The translations under genes and the position numbers were made by a program. Source: Euprymna scolopes (taxonomy: Eukaryota; Mollusca; Cephalopoda; Sepiida; Sepiolidae). Taken from it: a stretch of DNA of 27,864 nucleotides. The notes under the pieces are model-generated. The model did not search any database, was not told the DNA's origin, and saw nothing but the letters and a program-made list of their open reading frames with translations. The stretch is taken from assembly GCA_024364805.1 (NCBI GenBank), contig CM044497.1:125360924-125388787 (forward strand), in the 5' to 3' direction. Position 1 is the first letter of the stretch. Every line of letters starts with the position of its first letter. This document shows positions 9,932-20,639 of the stretch, piece after piece.

Positions 9932-12900
9932 ATGCAAATGAATAAAAACATCATACAGTGGAACTGAAGAGGCATAAAACCAAATTACGAAGAAATCAAA
10001 CATATAATAGCACAATATAACCTCAGCATAATTGGCCTAGAGGAAACTCTTCTAAAAGAAACGGACACCATCAACTTCAAAGGATATCACATTTACAACC
10101 AAACAAATAGATCACAAACAGATAACCGACCAATAGGTGGCACCTCAATTATAATAAAAAACATATATCACACACAAAATTACAACTCCAAACAAACCTT
10201 CAAACAATAAAAATCAAAGCTACACTCCACAGACCAACAGCTATTTGTTCAATCTACATTCCACCTAAATATAAACTAAATAAAACCGAAATTGAAGATC
10301 TGATAACACAACTCCCCACACCTTTTATATTAAGGGGGACTTCAACGCCCATAACAAAATATGGGAATGTGAGAATATTAACCAAACTGGGAAAATCATT
10401 GAATCATTATTGGAATCACCCGAGATAGCTATATTTAACGACAAAACACACACATACCTTCACCCAGGCACAGGAACGACATCAGCTATTGACCTAACAC
10501 TATGCTCCCCCACAATATTTATGGACTTCCAATGGGAGGTACATAACGACCAGTGTGGCAGTGATCACTTCCCAATTTTTCTCCAAACCCAAGAACCTAC
10601 AACAGAAGAAACAAAACCAAAATGGCAAATCTATAAAGCTAACTGGACTGAATTTAGCAAACTTTGTACAAACTTAATTAACCAAGAAATAGTTAACAAA
10701 CCAGATCCTATGTTAGCTTTCACCAATATGCTAAACGAAATAGCAACCAAGACAATCCCAAAATCTTCCACCAAACCACACCCAAAATCAACGCCATGGT
10801 TTACAATAGAATGTAAAGAAGCAATAACCAACAGGAAAAAAATGCTAAAACACTTCAAACAACATCCTTCAAAACCCAACCTTCAAAAATACCTACGAGC
10901 ACGAGCAAAAGTGCGCTATATTATAAAAAAAAAAGCAAAAAAGAAACCTGGCAAAACTATATTTCCAAATTGAACAACAACACGCCATCAAAAAAGACAT
11001 GGGAAATAATAAGAAAAATAACTGGAAAAAAACTTGGAACACCAATAAATAATATAAGTACACCAAATGGTAGACAAATTATAGACAAAAAAGAAATAGC
11101 AAACATAATCGCAAATGAATTCAGCCAAAAGTCATCATCCAACCACTACTCTCCCAAATTCCAAAAATATAAAAACAACGCAGAAAAAAGAAAAACTCAA
11201 CTTCACATCCAATAACAAAGAATACTATAACATCTCTTTCACTATAACAGAACTAAAAAATGCAATTCATAAAAGTAAAGATACAGCTACCGGTCCAGAT
11301 GACATCCACTATCAATTTCTAAAACACATGCCAGACACATCTCTCAACATTCTCTCACAGATAATTAACAACATATGGTGGACTAACAATTTCCCAAAAT
11401 ACTGGCTCGAATCCAATATCATTCTAATTCCTAAAACAGGAAAAGATCACTCCAACCCTACCAATTATCGTCCCATCGTCCTAACAAGCTGTATATGCAA
11501 AACAACAGAAAGGATGGTCAATACAAGACTAATGCAGCATTTAGAAAAATATAACCTCATCTCTACATACCAAAGCGGATTTAGACAAAATAAAGGTACT
11601 AACGACCAACTTATTCGACTAGAAATATATTCGTAACGGTCTAATTAGAAACCATCACATGGTCTCAATCTTTTTTATATCGAAAAAGCGTATGACACCA
11701 CATGGAGGTACGGAATCTTGAAAGATATTCATAATATGGGAATCAGAGGAAACCTAGCAAAATTTATCCAAGAATTCCTATCCCACAGAACATTTTAAGT
11801 ATGCTTAGAAAATATAACATCAGATCAATACATACAAAACACAGGGGTACCACAGGGTAGTGTTCTATCTGCCACCCTCTTTCTAATTAAAATCAACGGT
11901 ATAATCGAAAATGTTAACATGGGATTCGAAAAAACATTATTTATTGATGACTTTTCAATAACTTGCTCATCACCAAATATGCCAACTATTGAAAAACAAA
12001 TGCAATATTGCCTTAACAAAATAGATCTTTGGTTTAACCAAAATGGATTCAAAATGTCCAAAAGCAAAACCACATGTATCCACTTTTGTAGGAAACGAAA
12101 ATACCACCTTGACCCACAGCACAAACTAGAATGGGCAACAAATACCAGTAGTACAACATATCAAATTTCTAGGGATCATTTTTGATAATAAACTAAACTT
12201 CAAGGAGCACATTAACAAATTAAAACAAAAATGCTTAAAAGCAATAAATATTTTAAAAATAGTATCAAAACTAGAATGGGGAGAAAATCAAGCTACAATG
12301 CTCAAAATATATCGCTCACATATCAGATCCAAACTGGACTATGATTGTGCCATATACAGCTCTACTTACAAATCCTACAAAAACAAACTATTAACAATAC
12401 AGAATCAAAGTTTAAATCAATGAAAACCTCGACAATATAATTACTCAAAAAATAAACGACAGACCACTATGGACATTACACAAACCAAAAACTGACCTAA
12501 CACTTACTGCTTACAAGAAAAACATTACAAATAATATAACAAACAGAAGCCACTTCGGAGAACTAAGAAAAAAATACGCAGAATACATAGAAATATACAC
12601 TGATGAGTCTAAAACTATAAACGGAACAAGTGCAGCATGCACAGATGGACAAAATCAATATCAAATACGACTGCTCAACAAGGCTTCAATATATACAGCC
12701 GAGCTGCAAGCCATCAAAATAACTCTCAAACACATCAAAGACATCAACGAACAAAAATTCATAATATATACAGACTCTCTATCCTGTATCATGGCCCTTG
12801 AAGAAAAATCTAAACACCCTTTTATCACAGAAATTATACAAGAATACAATGAAATAACCGAAAAAAAAAAACAATTAAAAAATTATGATAGCCTGGATAC

Positions 12901-13378
12901 CAAGCCATGTCAGCATCCCAGGAAATGAAAAGGCAGACAAACTGGCTAAAGAAGCCTCAAACCACCAAATGAAAAAAAATTAAAATACCACACACAGACC
13001 TAAAAAGAAAAATCAACGGATATATAGAAAACAAGTTGCAAGAGAAATGGAACGAATGCATTGCAAACAAATTGCACGAATACCAACCAATAATTAAAAA
13101 CAAAAAATTTTTTAAGGGAAGAGAAGAAATTGTACTAAACCGAATACGAATTGGACATACAAAATTAACTCATTCCTACCTAATCAAAGTGGAGGAAACA
13201 CCAAATTGCATATTCTGCAACCAACAACTAACAAACATCTACTGACGGAATGTAGAAAACACAGATACACTCAAAAGAAATATTTTAAAACAACAAACAT
13301 TAGAAAAGTGTTCCAAGAGGTGGAGCCCCAACAAATCATAAACTATTTAAAAGAAACAAATGTATTCAAATTCCTATA
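9932..13378 (+). pseudogene. LINE B ORF2: endonuclease, reverse transcriptase and RNase H polyprotein, broken
   Basis: ORF2 opens MQMNKNIIQWN-RGIKPNYEEI. The codon after WN is TGA (9965) where family members have Cys. The AP-like endonuclease runs to GGDFNAHNK-type, AIDLTLCSP and GSDHFPIFL motifs (about 9940-10600). The RT (about 11220-12100) shows TATGPDDI, ILIPKTGKD, NYRPIVLTS, YQSGFRQNKGTNDQL, DIEKAYDTTW, TGVPQGSVLS and FIDDFSI, the last being its YxDD box. A thumb with FLGIIFDNKLNFKEHI follows. RNase H (about 12590-12960) has IYTDESK, YTAELQAI, YTDSLSCIMAL and SHVSIPGNEKADKLAKEA. The tail holds RIRIGHTKLTHSYLI and a CIFC...LTEC.KH cysteine motif. Open pieces at 10410-10973, 11115-11636, 11919-12185 and 13036-13245 lie in different frames, which shows multiple indels and stops. 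Catalytic residues that can be read are mostly conserved. Confidence 0.88.
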
Positions 13379-13645
13379 AAGTAAACAAGTAAAATTCATT
13401 TTAGAAAAACAAACCTCTTACAACTAAAACAATTTTTCGGAAAACCTAAAGCATCTTGCTTCAAAAGATAAACTTTTCAAGAAACTTAAAATATTTTTAC
13501 AAGAAACTGAAAACCTATTACATCAACAAAACTCTTTTGGCATTAAATGACCCTTAGAAGTTGAAATGCCGTTAAACAAACACACTCACTCTTTCACTCA
13601 CTCACTATATCTATATCTATCTATCTATCTATCTATCTATATATA
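13379..13645 (+). other. LINE B 3' UTR with conserved tail box and (TATC)n end
   Basis: After the ORF2 stop at 13376-13378, about 160 bases of A-rich UTR lead to the box GGCATTAAATGACCC and GTTGAAATGCCGTTAAACAA (13539-13580). CACTCACTC repeats and a (TATC)n microsatellite (about 13604-13641) follow. I-superfamily LINEs end in simple-sequence tails rather than poly-A, so this is the expected 3' terminus. The same box closes the short S repeats. Confidence 0.8.
13604..13641 (+). repeat. (TATC)n microsatellite tail
   Basis: About nine units of TATC/CTAT, irregular at the start, directly follow the LINE B 3' box and merge into a TA-rich stretch. It probably originated as the LINE's terminal simple repeat and then expanded. 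Confidence 0.85.
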
Positions 13646-14061
13646 TACATATATGAATACCTAACTTTTTTTATATATATATATTTTGATTGTGTAATCA
13701 AACTCAAGTGTTTGAGCTCAGTGGATATTGGAAGTTGCTGAAGTTCTAAAATGTAATTCCAGAGCAATTATAAATTCATACAGTTGCTTCTTCACCACTA
13801 AACAATCAAAGCATTCATAAGTACAAAGCCTGAATTTTATAAACATGATCATTCTTCAGAAATGTAAAAAAAAAAAAAATCCGACTTACTGTTGTACATT
13901 TGCAACAAAAATATCTGTATCCTTAAGTATACGTGTTAAAAAAAAAAACAAGCAAACAAACATAATAGTTTGCCATCTTTACTTTTTATTATGTGGAGAT
14001 AATTTAGTTTGGGATTGAATGCTAATGAAAAACAACTCGCACAGAATTCTTTCAAAAAGTA
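13646..14061. other. Intronic sequence, nothing recognised
   Basis: AT-rich with short TA tracts at the left and two A-runs at 13866-13879 and 13938-13948. No coding or RNA feature is seen. Confidence 0.4.
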
Positions 14062-14460
14062 ATCCTAGGTATGACCTTAAAAGACATTTAGTGGTAAGGC
14101 ACCACTTGGGGGCTGTGAGAATGTGGCATTGCTTCTTAGTTACTATTGTTCCCAGGCTCACTTTGGCCATAAGTTATGGCATCTGGTGCTTACCAGATCA
14201 AGCTGTCTGAAGATATTGGCTTCTTGATCAAAAATGCTTGATGTTATTGTTTTTTTTCTTTTCTCTTTCTAAAACTCAATCAGGTTCTATAAAGTCAAAA
14301 ACAAAAATACTTCTTCTACAAAACAAACTAAACGCCATAAAAAAAATATTTGAAGATATAAAAAAACTTGAGGTAGAATTTTTTTTTTTACAAATTTATT
14401 GGATTTGGTATTAAATAACCCCAAAAAGGTTGATATACCATTAAAAAATCGACCAAATTT
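14062..14460 (+). repeat. Short interspersed repeat family S, copy 3 (most complete)
   Basis: This copy links the parts seen separately in the other two. Its head (TATGACCTTAAAAGACATT and a GGCACCACTTGGGGGCTGTG block) matches copy 1. Its body (AAGCTGTCTGAAGATATTGG, CTTCTTGATC, AAAGTCAAAA, TTTGAAGATATAAA) matches copy 2. Its end (GGATTTGGTATTAAATAACC, then AAGGTTGATATACCATTAAA, 14401-14447) is the tail shared with LINE B. At about 390 bases it is long for a simple SINE. The open frames at 13979-14170 and 14019-14210 overlap the head and show no protein family. Confidence 0.65.
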
Positions 14461-15387
14461 TCAAAAATCACTCATTCACACATAAAATCCCAAACTCACC
14501 ATTGGTAATAAAAAAACAAAACAAAAAAAAACATTTATTAAAGTTAAGTTTGATTCTTCGTCTTTTTTCCCGATATTCTTTAATAAACACAAAAAATATA
14601 TTAAATTATTCTTTAGTACTGGGGTTGAGTTATGTTTGAAAAACATTCTATTTTAATTCTAATTAACTATAATTTGCTATTAGTTTATCAAGTGGCCCAT
14701 CCCTTCCTCAATTTTTATTTCATTCTCACCTTCTGTCACAATATTATTTGATCACATCCACTCTTATCTTACATGTGTCCATCGCTCCTGCTTCAATAAT
14801 TCTTTGTTAATAGTCAAAAGTAATAAGACTAACTATAAAACTGAAAATAGGAATCATCTATTTATATTAACAAAAGGAAATATTACCACATCTAGTAATA
14901 CTATTGAACCTATGTCTGAAGGGAGGAAGAATAAACTTTATATTTTGTCGTTTTAGTTAAAAACTAAAGAAATAGAAAACTGGTTTTGCATAATCATTTT
15001 TACTGATTCAGATAATTTAATTTGAGCTCTTGCGGAGAATCTTAGTGATGTGGATGAAGAACATGGTGAGAGATTCCATTAGGATATTTCGGTAATGGAG
15101 AAACGTCTTAAAGAAAAATAGGAATCTTGGCATGTTGGCAGACTAGTGCTAGAATATAAAAAGAGAAGATAATGCTTAATAAAAGAGGGTTAAGAGGAGA
15201 AATGTTGTTTAAACTGACAATTCTGTGTTTCTCATTCAGAACTAATAATAATAAAGTATGAGTTATAGTACATGAAAACGTTGCCTCATCTAAAGAAATA
15301 AAAGTGAGATTTAGTGTCAGGATAATTTTCTTACACCAAAACAGGTCTTTTGGGGCATGCACTTTTTTAAAATTTGTTCCTGAGTGA

Positions 15388-15391
<4 letters not shown>
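14461..15391. other. Intronic sequence, nothing recognised
   Basis: No coding island or RNA gene. The minus-strand frame at 15108-15362 has no family signature, lacks splice context and is AT-driven. Base composition matches the rest of the intron. Confidence 0.4.

Positions 15392-15419
<28 letters not shown>
15392..15419. repeat. (AT)n microsatellite
   Basis: Fourteen uninterrupted AT dinucleotides. No other signal is attached. Confidence 0.95.
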
Positions 15420-15422
<3 letters not shown>

Positions 15423-15894
15423 TTGACATTTTATTGTGCTTCAGATATAAATATCTATCATATATAACACCATTTAAGCATAACACAGTCAAAAGAAGTC
15501 GAAGAATTCTGTTTCAGAGTAGCCATATTATAGGTTAATATGAGCATTAATTTGAGTTATATATTTTTTATTTTCCTGAAGTGTACAAAAACAAAACATT
15601 AGGCCACTCAAAAATTGTAGAGAAGGGGGCGGGGAGAGGTCTATGGTCATCCTCATCACTGCACCTTTTGTTGGTCTTTGCTAATTTTAGCTCAAGTTCT
15701 CATTCACCATATTACCGCAAACACACTGGGGGTCATCCTACTTAAGATTCCCAAATCAAACATACTTTTTTTTTTCCTCCTGAATTGCTACAAACTTTAA
15801 GATTGCATTTTCCACTATTTAGAATGTTTGTCCGATTCCTCATAGGGGAAAAATATTATCTTGCCTAGGTTCCAGATCCTTTGACAGCAGGAAA

Positions 15895-15935
15895 ATCGTT
15901 TCTTGGCCTTCGGGACAAGATCAAAGTGTAGTATC
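15895..15935 (+). ncRNA. U2 snRNA-like sequence, 5' end only, interrupted by the assembly gap (gene or pseudogene)
   Basis: The 41 bases before the gap follow the conserved 5' end of spliceosomal U2 snRNA: ATCGTTTCTTGGCCTT, then AAGATCAAAGTGTAGTATC. U2 from other animals begins ATCGCTTCTCGGCCTTTTGG and continues with AAGATCAAGTGTAGTATC. The branch-site-pairing GTAGTA is present. Differences are two substitutions in the first stem, a changed stem-loop I (TTCGGGAC in place of TTTTGGCT) and one extra A before GTGTAG. These favour a pseudogene or a U2-derived repeat over a working gene. The remaining roughly 145 bases would fall in the gap. No proximal sequence element could be judged upstream. 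Confidence 0.6.
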
Positions 15936-16815
15936 NNNNNNNNNNNNNNNNNNNNNNNNNNNNNNNNNNNNNNNNNNNNNNNNNNNNNNNNNNNNNNNNN
16001 NNNNNNNNNNNNNNNNNNNNNNNNNNNNNNNNNNNNNNNNNNNNNNNNNNNNNNNNNNNNNNNNNNNNNNNNNNNNNNNNNNNNNNNNNNNNNNNNNNNN
16101 NNNNNNNNNNNNNNNNNNNNNNNNNNNNNNNNNNNNNNNNNNNNNNNNNNNNNNNNNNNNNNNNNNNNNNNNNNNNNNNNNNNNNNNNNNNNNNNNNNNN
16201 NNNNNNNNNNNNNNNNNNNNNNNNNNNNNNNNNNNNNNNNNNNNNNNNNNNNNNNNNNNNNNNNNNNNNNNNNNNNNNNNNNNNNNNNNNNNNNNNNNNN
16301 NNNNNNNNNNNNNNNNNNNNNNNNNNNNNNNNNNNNNNNNNNNNNNNNNNNNNNNNNNNNNNNNNNNNNNNNNNNNNNNNNNNNNNNNNNNNNNNNNNNN
16401 NNNNNNNNNNNNNNNNNNNNNNNNNNNNNNNNNNNNNNNNNNNNNNNNNNNNNNNNNNNNNNNNNNNNNNNNNNNNNNNNNNNNNNNNNNNNNNNNNNNN
16501 NNNNNNNNNNNNNNNNNNNNNNNNNNNNNNNNNNNNNNNNNNNNNNNNNNNNNNNNNNNNNNNNNNNNNNNNNNNNNNNNNNNNNNNNNNNNNNNNNNNN
16601 NNNNNNNNNNNNNNNNNNNNNNNNNNNNNNNNNNNNNNNNNNNNNNNNNNNNNNNNNNNNNNNNNNNNNNNNNNNNNNNNNNNNNNNNNNNNNNNNNNNN
16701 NNNNNNNNNNNNNNNNNNNNNNNNNNNNNNNNNNNNNNNNNNNNNNNNNNNNNNNNNNNNNNNNNNNNNNNNNNNNNNNNNNNNNNNNNNNNNNNNNNNN
16801 NNNNNNNNNNNNNNN
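15936..16815. other. Assembly gap (880 N)
   Basis: A run of undetermined bases. All open frames that appear to span it, on either strand, are artefacts of translating N. It starts inside the U2-like sequence, so its left edge may reflect a repeat that could not be resolved. Confidence 0.99.
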
Positions 16816-17576
16816 TGTCCCGTGGGGAGGCATAGTAAATAGGTATAATAATGATGTCTATTTACTTTGTGTGTCAATGTATATAGATGTGTGCCTGTGC
16901 GTTTTCTTGGCTAAAACTAATGAAAAAAAAAATAGCCTTGTGAAAAATATAAACTCATTTGAATTATGTGTTAGTAGTTTTTAAATTTTAATATTTTGGA
17001 CGTTCATTTGTATTCTATCAAAAAATATTTTTTGATGAAAATTGCTTGAATGTGAGATGTTTATATAAAACTGAACATTTTCAACTTTGAACAAGTTTCA
17101 TTTCAAATCTCCTTAGTTACTTTGTCTTATATATATTTGTATCGTTTCACATTTCTGTTTTTGTATCCTTGTTTGCATGCCTGTATACACAGATGTTTGT
17201 ATATACAAAATTGTATAAAAATGTGTCATTTGTTTAAATGTCAGGTTTCTTGTATATGATACATATTTTTTCCGTGTCTGTCTTGTATCATGTTTAACTT
17301 TTGAATCAATTTTAATTCACTTGGGAAATACTTTGGAGTTGTCACGTCTCTACTATATGCAAGTAATTCCATTATTTGATTAAATCATTTTTTTTTTGCT
17401 ACTTGTTCAAAGTTTCGCAATCTATTTTAATTTTTATATTAAAAAGATTATGAGGTAGATTCTTGTGTATGTGTGTTTTTCGTCTATATGTGATAACATT
17501 TTTTTTTTATATTCATTGTTAATCGATTATTTATTGAAATCAAAAAAAATCCAATGTCTAGAACTTTGTATTAAAT
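16816..17576. other. Intronic sequence, nothing recognised
   Basis: T-rich AT-biased sequence after the gap. The first bases (TGTCCCGTGGGGAGGCATAG) do not match the remainder of U2 snRNA, so the U2-like unit does not simply resume here. No coding or RNA feature is supported. Confidence 0.4.
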
Positions 17577-17690
17577 TCTTTGGATTGACCAATTCAAACT
17601 ACTGTTCTCACCTTGAATGTTAGTCTCACATTTTGATCAATGACCTTCTTCAAGTGTATTTTGTCAGAACTCAGGAATTTTTGCCGAATT
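17577..17690 (+). repeat. Interspersed repeat family X, copy 1
   Basis: Shares with the copy at 26771-26900 the ordered blocks TTCTTTGGATT, ACTGTTCTCA, AATGT followed by a CA.TTT..T stretch, TCAATG/TCAATGTA, ACCTTC, CTTCAAGTGTATYTTGT and GAACTC.GRAATTT. The match is spread over about 110 bases with small gaps. It abuts or runs into the 5' side of the LINE A scrap, so it may be either a separate element or a decayed internal part of the same LINE lineage. Confidence 0.45.
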
Positions 17691-18013
17691 TTGGGTCCAT
17701 GGCATAATGGATATAGGAGTATATAATTCTCTCCCACTACAAAAACTGTGACAACAGCGTTGGAAAGTAGGATTGAAAAAGACAGTGCTCAAGAGAAAGA
17801 GTCTTCTAACTTTCCAGCTGACTACAATATGTCTGTCTTCAAGTCCAACGTAAACAAGTTCTTGATAAGCCGTTCCCCTTAAGTGATCCAATTTACACTT
17901 CTAACGATTACTATGATATTGTCCTTTTGACCATTGTACACTCTTTAACCCTTATCCTCGAGTGGGCTCTGGGCCTGGATAAGTGGTGATTCCCTTGTAA
18001 AAAAAAAAAAAGA
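17691..18013 (+). mobile_element. LINE family A, copy 2: decayed 3' end with poly-A
   Basis: Near 17808 the plus-strand frame reads NFPADYNMSVFKSNVNKFLI and then SRSP with a TAA at 17880. This parallels the CFPPDFNLDVFKFNTNKFLM end of copy 1. The 3' UTR keeps ACCCTTATCCTCGAGTGGGC, then GGGCCTGGATAAGTGGTGAT, before a 13-base A-run at 18000-18012; copy 1 has the same boxes before its A-tail. Sequence 5' of 17808 is too diverged for me to align, so the left edge is approximate. The minus-strand open frame at 17664-17891 is antisense to this element and not a gene. Confidence 0.72.
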
Positions 18014-19715
18014 AACTGTTGCAACGCTTGCTAAATATAGCTAGTTTGTATATATAATTAAATAGGACAATATATGAAAAATACAGGGTGTACTCGCACT
18101 TCGAATGACGAGAAAATCTTTATTTATGAACATACAGTGAAATGGAATAACTTCGAATACAGAAGAAAAATGTAAGTGAAGAATCATGTGTGCAAATATT
18201 TAAATTGATGACCATTATTGTCCAGACAACACTGTTAAACGTTAAAGTGAGTACATTTTTTTGAGACAGCCTCTAGCTTGCACACAGTTTTGAGGATTGA
18301 TGGTTGTCTTAGGAGAATTAAAAAAAAAAACAACACAAGAACACATTCAATCTTTACATATATTAATGAAAATATTATTTCAAATTTAACTGTGACAAAC
18401 TCACTGATGGATGCATCTATTGTGGAATCCCGGTTCCAGCAATTGTACTAACAACAAAAATTGTGTAAAATATTTTAAGCAAACAAATGATCTCTGTAAA
18501 ATTATTAAGTACACCTTAAAAAATTTATTTCTTGGACTTAAGTAGGCAGACTGATCGTGGTTGAGTAGAGCAGAGTTCATTATAACAGTTTGGAAGGTAA
18601 ACAAAACACATCTCAATCGTAGATTTAATCATTATGAATCTTTTACATTACTATTTAATCTGTAAGTTTGTGAAATTCAACATGTTAAAGGTCAAACTTC
18701 GTCCAATGATAATTTTTGAGTGGTTATTAAACTGATGACCCATATCATCAAACAACAAAAATATTCAATCTTTATGATTTAAAATACTTAATACTAATTG
18801 AGCAATTCTTCTATAGAATTAACCAATCGAAAAGATTTGTCTCAGAAGCCATGCATTTGTTGGTGTTTGCTACATGAACAATAACCGAAACACAGCCGCT
18901 AGTGAGAGACTCACCTTGTCACACAAATTTGTGTCAATCTCAACGTATTGTTAAATTGTAACACACTCTTCGTAGGCGAACTAAATCCTGCCATGCCCAC
19001 TTGGTTACAGTAACGCACTCACTAACACACAAATCCACACACACAAATATATATGGACAAAACAACACTTTTTACTGTTAATGTTGTTTTATCAAGATAT
19101 AAATAAAGTTCATATATTGTCTGAATAAACTTTGATAATACTTTAATAATGTCTTTTCCTGCTACAAAAAATAAAATAAATTATTTACTTTTACCTGACT
19201 CCCATTGATTTGATTCGATCTGCATATTTAATGATGAAAATACGGTTTCAAACTTAAGTAGTGTGACTGATGTACAGACTGTCCTATCAAAGGATTGCTT
19301 TTGTAGAAATGTGTAGATGCAGATAAATATTATGTTTGCTCAGCTTTTTACTGTAAAGTTTTAACCTCTTTAAGGATACTTAAGGATGAGTACTGCCTGC
19401 GGAATTATGACTAAGGCAGTCAAATAGCGTCTATGCAATGTTTACAACTTCCACTCATGCAAATACTCTAGATCGCCTTTCTAAATAATGTTATTATTTC
19501 AACGCGGATCAATAAGTGCACTAGTACCAAATATTTATTAATTGATATCTACTACATATTTTTTTAATGCTTCACAAAATGCAGAGGCTTCTGAATTCTA
19601 TCAAAGGTCTTCTGCCCCCTTTTCACTCTTTTACCATAAAACTAAAAGTCCATATTTATCACCTCTATGCCTGGCATGTGTTCTAAAAGTTATAATGATT
19701 GAGGAGTGAATCATA
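18014..19715. other. Intronic sequence, nothing firmly recognised
   Basis: No gene. Near 18086 the sequence TACAGGGTGTACTCGCACTT looks like a transposon terminus, but no matching inverted copy was found. Open frames such as 18401-18616 lack any family signature. A CA-rich stretch occurs at about 19022-19048. Confidence 0.35.
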
Positions 19716-19791
19716 TACAGGATGGGACAGAGCAACTTTTTTTGCTTTATTTTATATTCCAAATAAGCAAGTTGCTCTGCTCCACCTTGTA
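19716..19791. mobile_element. Short inverted-repeat element (76-base MITE-like hairpin)
   Basis: The left end TACAGGATGGGACAGAGCAA and the right end TTGCTCTGCTCCACCTTGTA are reverse complements over about 23 positions with a few mismatches, separated by about 30 bases of T/A-rich loop. Both ends start or finish with TA, the target typical of Tc1/mariner-like MITEs. It carries no coding sequence. The overlapping short open frames on both strands (19631-20015) only exist because of this hairpin and its flanks. Confidence 0.7.
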
Positions 19792-20639
19792 CATAGGAAT
19801 ATATAAATGTATACACATACTTTATATACTGAGAAAGATCTTTTTAAATAACTGGTTCCATTTGAAATTGCATACAGATTTCGAAATTCAACTAGACACA
19901 TCTGAAGACGGTCGCAAATTATATTGGTCAAAACATGAGAATAGCATCCAAGATGAGAATAAATGCAAAGTATCAGTTTTCTTCTAAAACAAATAAAAAT
20001 AAAATTCTGGAACATAATTTGTTACTTGTTTCTCTGTTTTTAAATGTTTAATCCATATTATGTTGATTTTTGTTTCTGTGATTTTTTTTAAAATTTCATA
20101 GCCAAATAAATGTAAAATGTTCATTTTGTACTTACATTATCCAATTAATTAGTTAATTAGTTTTACAAGAAACTAGTAGAATTTCCGGAAAGAATCAATT
20201 AATAAAAAAATTTTTTTTTTAAATTCTTCTCTCTAGTCCATCAACAAAATCAACGATGTACCAGGCAATAATATGCACAATATTACTGAACAAATGCAAG
20301 ACCTGCTCTCTGCACAAAGAACATCCTCACAAACTTATGTTATAAACAATCAATATTAAATACAGAACAGCAACAAAGTAGTTTCTTTCAGTGTACAATT
20401 AACAATTAATATATGAAACTGAAGTAAATGCATAAAAAAATTTGCTGATCGAATAAAAAAAAAAAACAACAAAAAACTAATTAAAAATGTTAAAAATATA
20501 TAAATGAATAAACATAGATAACTTTTGTCTTCTCCGCTGTCAGCCATCTTTTTTTTTTTTACATCAGAATATATGATGCTTCACTTTTGATTGGATTAAA
20601 TGTTAAATTTAAGTGTATTTTATTACTCATATATAAAGA
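19792..20639. other. Intronic sequence; possible decayed ribozyme-like or repeat motif near 19902
   Basis: No gene. Around 19902-19934 the sequence CTGAAGA, GGTC, a 12-base spacer, GGTC and AAAAC resembles the CUGANGA/stem II/GAAA layout of a hammerhead ribozyme core, but with the G of GAAA lost. Evidence is weak. The rest is AT-rich with A-runs at 20455-20464 and T-runs at 20210-20219 and 20549-20560. Confidence 0.3.

Larger units (their letters stand above)
7926..13645 (+). mobile_element. LINE family B: degenerate, nearly full-length I-superfamily non-LTR retrotransposon with RNase H
   Basis: Parts run in the expected order on the plus strand: a GC-richer 5' region (about 7926-8480), ORF1 with three CCHC-type zinc knuckles (about 8501-9708), ORF2 with apurinic-type endonuclease, reverse transcriptase, RNase H and a C-terminal cysteine motif (about 9932-13378), a 3' UTR (13379-13580) and a (TATC)n-type tail. 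ORF1 zinc knuckles plus a carboxy-terminal RNase H place it in the I superfamily, closest in style to I/Nimb elements. The coding strand is strikingly rich in A and poor in G. ORFs are broken by several stops and frameshifts, so the copy cannot move itself. The 5' boundary is estimated from the composition change and not from a seen junction. Confidence 0.88.

Noticed and set aside
10631-12849. Minus-strand open frames within LINE B (10631-10879, 10957-11142, 11825-12124, 12661-12849)
   Set aside because: Shadows of ORF2; the plus-strand endonuclease, RT and RNase H motifs are decisive.
15865-16877. Three open frames of about 310-322 codons spanning the gap on both strands
   Set aside because: They are translations of N bases; only a few terminal residues are real sequence.
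18086-18260. Possible MITE beginning TACAGGGTGTACTCGCACTT
   Set aside because: The only partner, AAGTGAGTACA near 18245, is too short and lacks a terminal TA-box match; not called.
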